Shown in pieces: positions 1 through 6,226 of a stretch of DNA of 19,092 nucleotides. Location of the stretch: contig DAOMOP010000060.1 of NCBI GenBank assembly GCA_035444405.1, positions 1 to 19,092 of the forward strand. The letters are read 5' to 3'. Position numbers and translations under genes: made by a program. Under the pieces are notes generated by a model. The model saw only the letters and a program-made list of their open reading frames with translations. It ran no database searches and was not told the DNA's origin. The stretch is from DAOMOP01 sp035444405 (lineage in GTDB: Bacteria; Pseudomonadota; Gammaproteobacteria; Burkholderiales; Rhodocyclaceae). How positions within the stretch are numbered: the stretch's first letter is position 1; each line of letters begins with the position of its first letter.

Positions 1-376
1 TGCCCTTGCCGGTGGCGCCGTGCGACACCGCGTCCGCGCCGGTCGCGCGCGCGATCTCGATCTGGCGCTTGGCGATCAGCGGCCGCGCGATCGACGTGCC
101 GAGCAGGTACTCGCCCTCATAGACGGTATTGCAGCGGAACATCGGGAAGACGAAATCCCGCACGAACTCCTCGCGCAAATCGTCGATGAAGATGTTCTCG
201 GGCTTGATGCCGAACTTCAGCGCTTTCTGGCGCGCCGGCTCGAGCTCCTCGCCCTGGCCGAGATCGGCGGTGAAGGTCACCACCTCGCAGTGGTACGTGT
301 CCTGCAGCCACTTCAGGATCACCGAAGTATCCAGGCCGCCCGAGTAGGCGAGCACGACTTTTTTCACGTCACTCAT
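1..376 (-). CDS. argG: Argininosuccinate synthase, N-terminal part (cut by window edge)
   Basis: This gene encodes the cytosolic enzyme that joins citrulline and aspartate, using ATP, to make argininosuccinate in arginine biosynthesis. About 125 N-terminal residues are present, and the rest lies beyond position 1. The ATP-pyrophosphatase loop AYSGGLDTS is seen at about residues 9-17. It is followed by the family blocks FTADLGQGEE, DDLREEFVRDFVFPMFR, EGEYLLGTSIARPLIAKRQ and DAVSHGATGKG, all typical of ArgG. The ATG at 376 is preceded by a GGAAG-like ribosome site. It is the last gene of an argD-argF-argG run on the minus strand, separated from argF by 143 bp that contain two small hairpins, so a separate argG promoter is possible. 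No truncation or frameshift is seen within the visible part. Confidence 0.97.
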   Translation of the reverse strand, partial: MSDVKKVVLAYSGGLDTSVILKWLQDTYHCEVVTFTADLGQGEELEPARQKALKFGIKPENIFIDDLREEFVRDFVFPMFRCNTVYEGEYLLGTSIARPLIAKRQIEIARATGADAVSHGATGKG

Positions 377-402
377 AATCGCTTCCGGTTCAGTATGCGC
401 GC

Positions 403-447
403 CCCGGCGAGGCCGGGAACTCCAAATCGGGCGCCTTGTGGGCGCCC
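403..447. other. Two small inverted repeats between argF and argG
   Basis: Two GC-rich stem-loops lie in the 143-bp argF-argG gap. The first is CCCGGC (403-408) with GCCGGG (412-417). The second is GGGCGCC (429-435) with GGCGCCC (441-447), loop TTGTG. Neither is followed by a T-run in the direction of transcription, so they do not look like intrinsic terminators. They could act as processing or pausing structures in a shared transcript. The function is unknown. Confidence 0.4.
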
Positions 448-519
448 ACGAAAAACTGTGTCGAGGCTGTCGACGCGATCGGCTCCACCACCGGGGGCGG
501 GCATCCGCGAAGCCGTCCG

Positions 520-1452
520 TCAGGCCGCGGGCGCCTCGACCTTGTCGAGCAGCAGGTATTCCATCAGGGCCTTTTGCGCGTGCAGCCGATTCTCCGCCTC
601 GTCCCAGACCACCGACTGCGGGCCGTCGATCACCTCGGCGGTGACCTCTTCGCCGCGGTGTGCCGGCAGGCAGTGCATGAACAGCGCTTCGGGCCTGGCC
701 TGCGCCATCATCTCGGCATCGACGCACCATTCGGCGAAGGCCTTCATGCGCGCCTCGTTCTCGGCCTCGAAGCCCATCGAGGTCCACACGTCGGTGGTGA
801 CCAGATCGGCGCCCCGGCAGGCATCCATCGGGTCGGCGAACTCCTCGAAGTGGTCGGTGCCGTACAGCCCCGCCCGCTCGGGCTCGACCTCGTAGCCCGG
901 CGGCGTCGAGACGTGCACGTTGAAGTCGAGCACCTCGGCCGCCTGCAGCCACGTGTTGCACATGTTGTTCGAGTCGCCGATCCACGCCACGGTCTTGCCC
1001 TTGATCGGCCCGCGGTGCTCGATGAAGGTGAAGATGTCGGCGAGAATCTGGCACGGGTGGTATTCGTTGGTGAGCCCGTTGATGACCGGCACGCGCGAGT
1101 TCGCGGCGAAACGCTCGATGATCTCCTGCTCGAAGGTGCGGATCATCACCAGGTCGCACATGCGCGACATCACCTGCGCGGCGTCCTCGACCGGTTCGCC
1201 GCGGCCCAGCTGCGAATCGCGTGTGTTCAGATAGATCGCCGCCCCACCGAGCTGATGCATGCCGGCCTCGAACGACAGGCGCGTGCGCGTGCTCGCCTTC
1301 TCGAAGATCATCACCAGCGTGCGGTCGAACAGCGGGTGATAGGGCTGATAGCGCTTGAACTTGTCCTTGATCCAGCGTGCGCGCGCGAACAGGTGCTCGT
1401 AGTCGGCGGCGCTGAAGTCCTTGAACTGCAGATAGTGTCTGAGTGTGATCAT
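520..1452 (-). CDS. argF: Ornithine carbamoyltransferase, anabolic
   Basis: The enzyme makes citrulline from ornithine and carbamoyl phosphate in arginine biosynthesis and acts in the cytosol as a trimer. The 310-residue protein shows the carbamoyl-phosphate loop STRTR (about 54-58), HPCQ (about 132-135), the ornithine-binding DVWTSMG (about 221-227) and the catalytic HCLP (about 260-263). The reading frame is open 23 codons further upstream. I chose the ATG at 1452 because the family begins with a sequence like MITLRHYLQFKDF and a GAGGGG ribosome site lies just ahead of it. The upstream extension would also overlap argD. It starts 13 bp after the argD stop, so the two are almost certainly co-transcribed. 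Length and motifs are normal. Confidence 0.97.
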   Translation of the reverse strand: MITLRHYLQFKDFSAADYEHLFARARWIKDKFKRYQPYHPLFDRTLVMIFEKASTRTRLSFEAGMHQLGGAAIYLNTRDSQLGRGEPVEDAAQVMSRMCDLVMIRTFEQEIIERFAANSRVPVINGLTNEYHPCQILADIFTFIEHRGPIKGKTVAWIGDSNNMCNTWLQAAEVLDFNVHVSTPPGYEVEPERAGLYGTDHFEEFADPMDACRGADLVTTDVWTSMGFEAENEARMKAFAEWCVDAEMMAQARPEALFMHCLPAHRGEEVTAEVIDGPQSVVWDEAENRLHAQKALMEYLLLDKVEAPAA

Positions 1453-1465
1453 CGCACGCCCCTCA

Positions 1466-2635
1466 TCACTGAAGATGCTTGCGCACCAGCGGCGCGAGCA
1501 GGCTGACGAGCTTGTCGGCATCCTGCTCGCCGAAGATCAGCGGCGGCAGCAGGCGGATCACGCGTTCGGCCGTGACGTTGACCAGCAGCCCCGCCTCGAG
1601 CGCCTGGCCGACCAGCTCGCCACACGGGCGGGCAAGCTCGATGCCGATCATCAGACCGCGACCACGGATGTCGACGACGCCCGATACCCCGTGCAAGGCT
1701 TCGCGCAGGCCGTCACGGATCGCCTCGCCCACCTTCAACGCGTTGGACATCAACGCGTCGTCCTCGATCGTCGCCAGCGTCTCGAGCGCCGCCGCGCATG
1801 CGAGCGGATTGCCGCCGAAGGTCGAGCCGTGGTTGCCGGGGCCGAACAGCCCCGCCGCCGGCCCCGAGGTCAGGCATGCGCCGATCGGCACGCCCGAACC
1901 CAGCCCTTTTGCCAGTGTCATGACGTCCGGCTTGATGCCGGACTGCTGGAAGCCGAACCAGTGGCCGGTACGCCCGAGCCCGCACTGCACCTCGTCGCAG
2001 ATCAGCAGCCAGCCGCGCTCGTCGCAGACTCCGCGCAATTCGCGCTGGAAGGCGTCGTCGGCGATGTTGATGCCGCCTTCGCCCTGAATCATCTCGAGCA
2101 TCACGGCAACCACGTTGGCATTGTGCTCGGCGACCCTGCGGATCGCCTCGATGTCCTTGTAGGGCACGCGCACGAAGCCCGACACCAGCGGCTCGAAACC
2201 CGCTTGCGTCTTGCGGTTTCCGGTTGCGGACAGGGTCGCCATGGTCCGTCCATGGAAGGCGTTTTCCATCACGATGATGGTGGGCTGGTCGATCCCCTTG
2301 CGATGTCCGTAGAAGCGCGCGAGCTTGATCGCGGCCTCGTTCGCCTCGCATCCGGAGTTGCAGAAGAACACCTCGTCCAGCCCCGACAGCTCGGCGAGCC
2401 GGTCGGCGAGCTCTTCCTGCAGCGGGATACGGTACAGATTGGATGTGTGCAGCACGCACGCAGCCTGCTGCGCGATCGCCCGCACCAGGCGCGGATGGTT
2501 GTGGCCGAGGGTCGAGACCGCAATGCCGGACAGGGCGTCCAGATAGCGCTTGCCCGTTTCGTCGAAGAGCCATACCCCGTCGCCATGCGAAAATGCCACT
2601 GGCAATCTGGCGTAGGTGTTCATGAGATGCGACAT
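1466..2635 (-). CDS. argD: Acetylornithine aminotransferase (PLP)
   Basis: This is a class-III PLP aminotransferase that interconverts N-acetylglutamate semialdehyde and N-acetylornithine with glutamate as amino donor, in the cytosol. The 389-residue protein has the substrate and cofactor blocks NSGCEANEAAIKLAR (about 93-107), NAFHGRT (about 125-131) and DEVQCGLGRTG (about 214-224). The PLP-binding Lys is about residue 243, in LAKGLGSGVPIG. The start at 2635 is preceded by a GGGG stretch. An in-frame ATG four codons later has no ribosome site. In some bacteria ArgD-like enzymes also serve lysine (DapC) or catabolic arginine steps. The argF and argG neighbours favour the biosynthetic arginine role. 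It heads the arg run and is divergent from the DUF3579 gene across 311 bp. Confidence 0.95.
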   Translation of the reverse strand: MSHLMNTYARLPVAFSHGDGVWLFDETGKRYLDALSGIAVSTLGHNHPRLVRAIAQQAACVLHTSNLYRIPLQEELADRLAELSGLDEVFFCNSGCEANEAAIKLARFYGHRKGIDQPTIIVMENAFHGRTMATLSATGNRKTQAGFEPLVSGFVRVPYKDIEAIRRVAEHNANVVAVMLEMIQGEGGINIADDAFQRELRGVCDERGWLLICDEVQCGLGRTGHWFGFQQSGIKPDVMTLAKGLGSGVPIGACLTSGPAAGLFGPGNHGSTFGGNPLACAAALETLATIEDDALMSNALKVGEAIRDGLREALHGVSGVVDIRGRGLMIGIELARPCGELVGQALEAGLLVNVTAERVIRLLPPLIFGEQDADKLVSLLAPLVRKHLQ

Positions 2636-2669
2636 GAAAAGCCCCGATCAAGAGGATCCACAAAACGCA

Positions 2670-2691
2670 CACGGCGGCTGGCGCCGCCGTG
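2670..2691. other. Perfect 9-bp hairpin in the argD leader
   Basis: CACGGCGGC (2670-2678) pairs perfectly with GCCGCCGTG (2683-2691) around the 4-base loop TGGC. In the argD direction it is followed by TGCGTTTTGTGG, which contains only four T in a row, so it is at best a weak attenuator-like terminator. It ends about 35 bp upstream of the argD start and would be in the argD mRNA leader. Confidence 0.45.
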
Positions 2692-2728
2692 ACTGGTAAC
2701 GGGCAATCTTAAGCGAAAGGTCGACGAA

Positions 2729-2734
2729 TGTATA
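2729..2734 (-). promoter_or_regulatory. Possible argD -10 element
   Basis: On the minus strand TATACA lies within an AT-rich stretch in otherwise GC-rich DNA. A poor -35 (TCGATG) sits 17 bp further upstream. It is placed suitably for argD, about 95 bp ahead of the start codon, with the hairpin at 2670-2691 inside the leader. This is weak evidence, given as a candidate only. Confidence 0.25.
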
Positions 2735-2845
2735 TATGGCGCCACGCCTGCCATCGAGCCGCATACGGGCCGTGCCTCGCGGCACCCGACATGCGGACAC
2801 GATTGCCGCCGCGGGCCCGGTGCGGAGAAGCTCGCGTCGGATTTC

Positions 2846-2854
2846 TGATAGAAT
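2846..2854 (+). promoter_or_regulatory. Extended -10 promoter for the DUF3579 gene
   Basis: TGATAGAAT reads as an extended -10 (TGn followed by TAGAAT, 2849-2854). No good -35 is seen, which is common for extended -10 promoters. Transcription would start near 2861 and give a leader of about 85 nt ahead of the gene at 2947. Confidence 0.5.
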
Positions 2855-2946
2855 CCGCCCTCGTTGTGCAGCGCAGAAGACCCGTCCGCATCGATGGGCC
2901 ACGCGCACCCGGAACGAGTCTCATCGCAGCCCTGACGGCGTGACAC

Positions 2947-3243
2947 ATGAATCAGAACATCGAAAGCTTCGTCATCATCGGCATAACGCGGGCTGGAAAG
3001 AAATTTCGCCCCAGCGACTGGGCAGACAGATTGTGCGGCATCATGTCGGCCTTCGGCTCGGACCACCGCATGACCTATTCGCCGTACGTGCGTCCCGGTT
3101 GCACCCTGACCGGCGAAAAGACGGTGCTGGTCGACGGCCGCCTCTACGACATCGAGCCGCTCGCGTACAAGTTTCTGGTCAATTTCGCCAACGACAACGA
3201 ACTGCAGGTCGAGCCCATGCCGCCCGAGCAGTCGCGCACCTGA
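2947..3243 (+). CDS. DUF3579 family protein, function unknown
   Basis: This 98-residue cytosolic protein has no signal peptide or membrane segment. I recognise the family pattern from its N-terminal VIIGITRAGKKFRPSDWADR, then LCGIMSAFG, YSPYVRPGC and the C-terminal PLAYKFLVNFANDNELQVE. This matches the uncharacterised DUF3579 family that I associate with betaproteobacteria. The gene lies between argD and rpsT, divergent from the first and convergent with the second. I recall that placement as typical of the lineage, but placement does not reveal its role. The ribosome site is weak (GGCGTGAC just ahead of the ATG). No enzymatic motif is visible. The product is certainly a real gene by family resemblance, but its function is not known. 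Confidence 0.88.
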   Translation: MNQNIESFVIIGITRAGKKFRPSDWADRLCGIMSAFGSDHRMTYSPYVRPGCTLTGEKTVLVDGRLYDIEPLAYKFLVNFANDNELQVEPMPPEQSRT

Positions 3244-3376
3244 AACGACTCGCCCGCGACCGCCGCCGCGCTCGGGGGTAAGCCGCCCGCGTCCCGACGA
3301 CGCTGTTCCAGACGACGATCCGCCGCCGCGCACCCGCCTGTGCTCCGGCGAAGCTGCCGGATGTCGCACCGGCCAC

Positions 3377-3398
3377 AAAAAAGGCGGCCGAAGCCGCC
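3377..3398 (-). terminator. Intrinsic terminator of rpsT
   Basis: On the minus strand GGCGGC, loop TTCG, GCCGCC is followed directly by six T (complement of 3377-3382). The 6-bp GC stem with a UUCG tetraloop and U-tract lies about 25 bp after the rpsT stop codon. It is a textbook Rho-independent terminator for rpsT. On the plus strand no T-run follows, so it would not stop the convergent DUF3579 transcript in the same way. Confidence 0.9.
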
Positions 3399-3422
3399 AT
3401 TCTTGTACGAGCCAGGCCTTTT

Positions 3423-3689
3423 TCAGGCGGCCATCGACTTGATCGCTGCCGACAGGCGGCTCTTGTGGCGAGCCGCCTTGTTCTTGTGGATGATCTTCTT
3501 GTCGGCGATGCTGTCGATGGTGCTCATCGAGGTCCGAAAAACCGCCTGCGCGGCGGTCTTGTCGCCACCTACGATAGCCTTTCGCACGGCCTTGATTGCG
3601 GTACGCAGGCGGGAACGCAGGCTGGCGTTGTGGGCGCGGGCCTTGACCGCCTGACGAGCGCGCTTGCGGGCTTGTGCCGAATTGGCCAT
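3423..3689 (-). CDS. rpsT: Small ribosomal subunit protein bS20
   Basis: This 88-residue, very basic protein binds 16S rRNA early in assembly of the small subunit. It begins MANSAQARKRARQAVKARAHN and contains the family blocks LRTAIKAVRKAI, FRTSMSTIDSIADKKIIHKNKAARHKSRL and AAIKSMAA, which together cover the helical bundle of S20. The frame stays open far upstream, but homology, a GGAAG ribosome site and a promoter 38 bp ahead fix the start at 3689. It is a single-gene unit with its own promoter and terminator, divergent from murJ. E. coli S20 represses its own translation. Nothing in this leader lets me confirm that here. Confidence 0.98.
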   Translation of the reverse strand: MANSAQARKRARQAVKARAHNASLRSRLRTAIKAVRKAIVGGDKTAAQAVFRTSMSTIDSIADKKIIHKNKAARHKSRLSAAIKSMAA

Positions 3690-3726
3690 AGATGTTCTTC
3701 CGTTCGTGGGTTCTATAAAGCGCGCC

Positions 3727-3755
3727 AGTGTACCGCGCGACCTGGCCAGACGCAA
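3727..3755 (-). promoter_or_regulatory. rpsT promoter (-35 TTGCGT, N17, -10 TACACT)
   Basis: On the minus strand TTGCGT (3750-3755) and TACACT (3727-3732) are separated by exactly 17 bp, a good sigma-70 arrangement. Transcription would start near 3720, leaving a leader of about 30 nt before the rpsT ATG. Confidence 0.75.
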
Positions 3756-3844
3756 CAGTTTCGACGCCACCCAGCTTGCCGCGCGCATGCGCGACCCCCC
3801 CGTCGCGCGCCCGGCGCGCCCGACATGCGCGAGGTGTCGGTGAA

Positions 3845-3865
3845 AACGGTTCGAGCCGTTATGAT
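3845..3865 (+). promoter_or_regulatory. Putative murJ promoter -10 overlapping a palindrome
   Basis: TATGAT at 3860-3865 is a good -10, while the -35 position (TCGGTG) is poor. The 16-bp near-palindrome AACGGTTCGAGCCGTT (3845-3860, one mismatched pair) abuts and overlaps the -10, where a repressor or activator could bind. The expected start point, about 3872, falls in a run of seven T (3871-3877). That leaves a leader of only about 17 nt. Confidence 0.45.
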
Positions 3866-3888
3866 GTCGCTTTTTTTCGCCCGCCCCG

Positions 3889-5427
3889 ATGAACCTGCTG
3901 CGCGCTCTGGCCACCGTGAGCGGACTGACGCTGGTGTCCCGCATCCTCGGCTTCGTCCGCGATTTCGTGATCGCGCGCACGTTCGGCGCCGGCGTGGCGA
4001 CGGACGCCTTCTTCGTGGCGTTCCGACTCCCCAACCTGCTGCGGCGGATGTTCGCCGAAGGCGCGTTCTCGCAGGCCTTCGTGCCGATTCTCGCCGAATA
4101 CAAGAATCGCCAGGGCGACGAGGCGGCTCGGCAGCTGCTGAACCGCGTCGCCACCGTGCTGAGCCTGGTCGTCGCGGCGGTCTCGCTGCTCGGCATCGTC
4201 GCCGCACCGCTGATCATCTACGTGTCGGCGCCCGGCTTCTCGGCCGACCCCGACAAGTTCGCCCTCACCGTCGAGCTCACACGCATCACGTTTCCGTACA
4301 TCCTCTTCATGTCGCTGGTCGCGCTCGCCGGCGGAATACTGAACACCTGGAGCCGTTTCGCGATCCCGGCCGTGACGCCGGTACTGCTCAACCTCGCCTT
4401 CATCGCGATGGCGCTGTTCGCGGCGCCGTATTTCGATCCGCCCGTGCTCGCGCTCGCGTGGGCGGTGTTCATCGGCGGGGTGCTGCAGGTGCTGCTGCAG
4501 CTGCGCCCGCTCGCGCGCATCGGGATGCTGCCGCGCTTCGACCTGAAGCCCTCCGACCCGGGCGTGCGGCGGGTCGTGACGCTGATGCTGCCGGCGATGC
4601 TGGGGGTGTCGGTCGCGCAGCTGTCGCTGGTCATCAACACCATTTTCGCGTCGTTTCTCGAAAGCGGCAGCGTGTCGTGGCTCTACTATGCCGACCGCCT
4701 GATGGAGTTCCCCGCCGGTCTGCTCGGCGTCGCGCTCGGCACCATCCTGCTGCCCAGTCTGTCGCGCCTGCATGCGAGCGAACGGCACGAGGAATTCTCG
4801 TCGATGCTCGACTGGGGGCTGCGCCTGACGCTGATGCTGACGCTGCCGGCCGCGCTGGCGCTGGCGCTGCTCGCAGTCCCGTTGATCGCGACGCTGTTCT
4901 ACCATGGTGCCTTCACCGGCGAGGACGTGATGCAGACGCGCCTCGCACTGATCGCCTACAGCGTCGGCCTGACCGGGCTGATCCTGGTGAAGATCCTGGC
5001 ACCGGGCTTTTATGCCCGCCAGGACATCCGTACGCCGGTCCGCTTCGCGGTGATCACGCTCGTCGCAACGCAGCTGATGAATCTCGCCTTCATCGTGCCG
5101 TTCAAGCACGCCGGCCTCGCGCTGGCGATCGGCCTCGCGTCGCTGCTCAACGCCGGCCTGCTCTATCGCGGACTGCGCCTGCGCGGCGTCTATCGGCCGC
5201 AAGCGGGCTGGACCGGTTTTGCCTGGCGGCTCGCCGTCGCGCTGGTCGTTCTTGCGGCGGTGCTGTGGATCGGCATGGGCAGCGCGCAGTGGTGGCTCGC
5301 GCAAGGTCCGCTCGACCGGGCACTGCGCCTCGCCTGGCTGGTGCTCGGCGGTGTGGCGGCGTATTTTGCGACGCTCCTCGCGCTGGGCTTCCGGATTCGC
5401 GATTTCGTCAAGCGCGCGGCGGAATGA
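3889..5427 (+). CDS. murJ: Lipid II flippase MurJ
   Basis: This inner-membrane protein of the MOP superfamily moves lipid II across the membrane for peptidoglycan synthesis. The 512 residues match the usual MurJ length. The N-terminus MNLLRALATVSGLTLVSRIL, then FVRDFVIARTFGAG, TDAFFVAFRLPNLLRRMFAEGAFSQAFVP, and later ADRLMEFPAGLLGVALGTILLPSLSR and KILAPGFYARQDIRTPVR, are diagnostic family blocks. Around fourteen hydrophobic segments are spread over the length. The start at 3889 has no Shine-Dalgarno match; it is preceded by a T-run and GCCCGCCCCG, and it is fixed by homology. It is divergent from rpsT and followed 69 bp later by a PEBP gene on the same strand, which is probably co-transcribed because no terminator is seen between them. 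Confidence 0.96.
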   Translation: MNLLRALATVSGLTLVSRILGFVRDFVIARTFGAGVATDAFFVAFRLPNLLRRMFAEGAFSQAFVPILAEYKNRQGDEAARQLLNRVATVLSLVVAAVSLLGIVAAPLIIYVSAPGFSADPDKFALTVELTRITFPYILFMSLVALAGGILNTWSRFAIPAVTPVLLNLAFIAMALFAAPYFDPPVLALAWAVFIGGVLQVLLQLRPLARIGMLPRFDLKPSDPGVRRVVTLMLPAMLGVSVAQLSLVINTIFASFLESGSVSWLYYADRLMEFPAGLLGVALGTILLPSLSRLHASERHEEFSSMLDWGLRLTLMLTLPAALALALLAVPLIATLFYHGAFTGEDVMQTRLALIAYSVGLTGLILVKILAPGFYARQDIRTPVRFAVITLVATQLMNLAFIVPFKHAGLALAIGLASLLNAGLLYRGLRLRGVYRPQAGWTGFAWRLAVALVVLAAVLWIGMGSAQWWLAQGPLDRALRLAWLVLGGVAAYFATLLALGFRIRDFVKRAAE

Positions 5428-5496
5428 CGGCTGCAGATCGCCGTCAGTCCTGCCAGAATCGCAGTTCGTTCAATCGACCACGAGGAGAGCGTCACG

Positions 5497-6126
5497 ATGA
5501 AGCTGACCAGCCGGAGCTTTGCCGACCATGCACCGATCCCCGGTGAGTTCGCGTTCTGCATCCCCGCAGCCGAAGGCCACGTCTGCCTCGGCAAGAACCT
5601 GAACCCGCAGCTGGCCTGGCAGGACGTGCCCGCCGGCACGCGATCGTTCGTGCTGATCTGTCACGACCCGGACGTACCGAGCAAGGGCGACGATGTGAAC
5701 CAGGAAGGGCGCAGCGTGCCGGCCGGGCTGCCGCGCGTCGACTTCTTCCACTGGGTGCTCGTCGATGTGCCGGCCGATGTGCGCGAGATCGCAGCCGGCA
5801 GCTTTTCCAGCGAGGTCACACCGACCGGCAAGCCGGGGCCCGATGCGCCGCTCGGCGCACGCCAGGGCATCAACGACTACACCGCCTGGTTTGCCGGCGA
5901 TGCGTCGATGGCCGGCGACTACTACGGCTATGACGGCCCGTGCCCGCCGTGGAACGACGAGCTGCTCCACCACTACGTGTTCACGCTGTATGCGCTCGAC
6001 GTCGAGCGCTGCCCGGTCGACGGCCGCTTCGGCGGCGCCGACGTGCGCAGCGCGATCGCGGGGCACGTCCTCGCCGAGGCCACGCTGACCGGCACCTACG
6101 GCCTGAACCCGGCAGTGAAGACCTGA
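5497..6126 (+). CDS. YbhB/YbcL-type PEBP (Raf kinase inhibitor-like) family protein
   Basis: This 209-residue protein is of the phosphatidylethanolamine-binding protein fold. Seen features are an N-terminal block ending in LNPQLAW, a DPDVP ligand-pocket motif near residue 53, FFHWVLVDVPADVREI around 88-103, and the late HHYVFTLYALDV strand. These fit the bacterial YbhB/YbcL group, whose biochemical role is poorly defined. No signal peptide is present, so it is likely cytosolic. It has a strong ribosome site (GAGGAGA). It follows murJ by 69 bp and is convergent with pfp, with a long hairpin at 6136-6173 after its stop. Any link to cell-wall synthesis is only suggested by the neighbour. Confidence 0.9.
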   Translation: MKLTSRSFADHAPIPGEFAFCIPAAEGHVCLGKNLNPQLAWQDVPAGTRSFVLICHDPDVPSKGDDVNQEGRSVPAGLPRVDFFHWVLVDVPADVREIAAGSFSSEVTPTGKPGPDAPLGARQGINDYTAWFAGDASMAGDYYGYDGPCPPWNDELLHHYVFTLYALDVERCPVDGRFGGADVRSAIAGHVLAEATLTGTYGLNPAVKT

Positions 6127-6135
6127 GCGCGGCCT

Positions 6136-6173
6136 TGTCGCGCGCAGCCGCGGTTCGCGGCCTGCGCGCGACA
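6136..6173. terminator. Long perfect hairpin between convergent genes (possible bidirectional terminator)
   Basis: TGTCGCGCGCAG (6136-6147) pairs perfectly with CTGCGCGCGACA (6162-6173). Inside it CCGCG (6148-6152) pairs with CGCGG (6156-6160) around loop GTT, with one bulged C at 6161. That is 17 base pairs in 38 bases. It starts 9 bases after the PEBP stop and ends 53 bases after the pfp stop on the other strand. Neither side has a T-tract, so it is not a classic intrinsic terminator. It could work in both directions by stalling or protecting 3' ends, or be one copy of a dispersed palindromic repeat. Confidence 0.6.
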
Positions 6174-6226
6174 TACCGGCCGCGGCGCATGCCGCACGAG
6201 GCGCCACGCCGGCCGCTCGCGCCGAA

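Larger units (their letters stand above)
2636..2946. other. Divergent intergenic region argD / DUF3579 gene
   Basis: These 311 bp contain no convincing gene; the short reading frames crossing it have no recognisable family and no ribosome sites. Contents are a strong hairpin close to argD (2670-2691), an AT-rich TATATA stretch at 2729-2737 that could hold the argD -10, and an extended -10 element for the DUF3579 gene at 2846-2854. I did not recognise an ArgR operator. Confidence 0.6.

Noticed and set aside
1453..1521. N-terminal extension of argF (23 extra residues)
   Set aside because: It overlaps the end of argD, is unlike the family, and the ATG at 1452 has a GAGGGG ribosome site.
1445..2692. 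A 415-codon plus-strand frame antisense to argD
   Set aside because: argD has all class-III aminotransferase motifs; the antisense frame is a codon-bias shadow.
3789..3808. Inverted repeat GCGCGAC / GTCGCGC around a C-run, considered as a terminator
   Set aside because: It lies upstream of both the rpsT and murJ promoters between divergent genes, where no transcript needs to end, and it has no T-tail.
3465..5546. A 693-codon plus-strand frame across rpsT and murJ
   Set aside because: It overlaps murJ in another frame, is Arg/Ala/Pro-rich with no family pattern, and crosses the rpsT promoter and gene in antisense.
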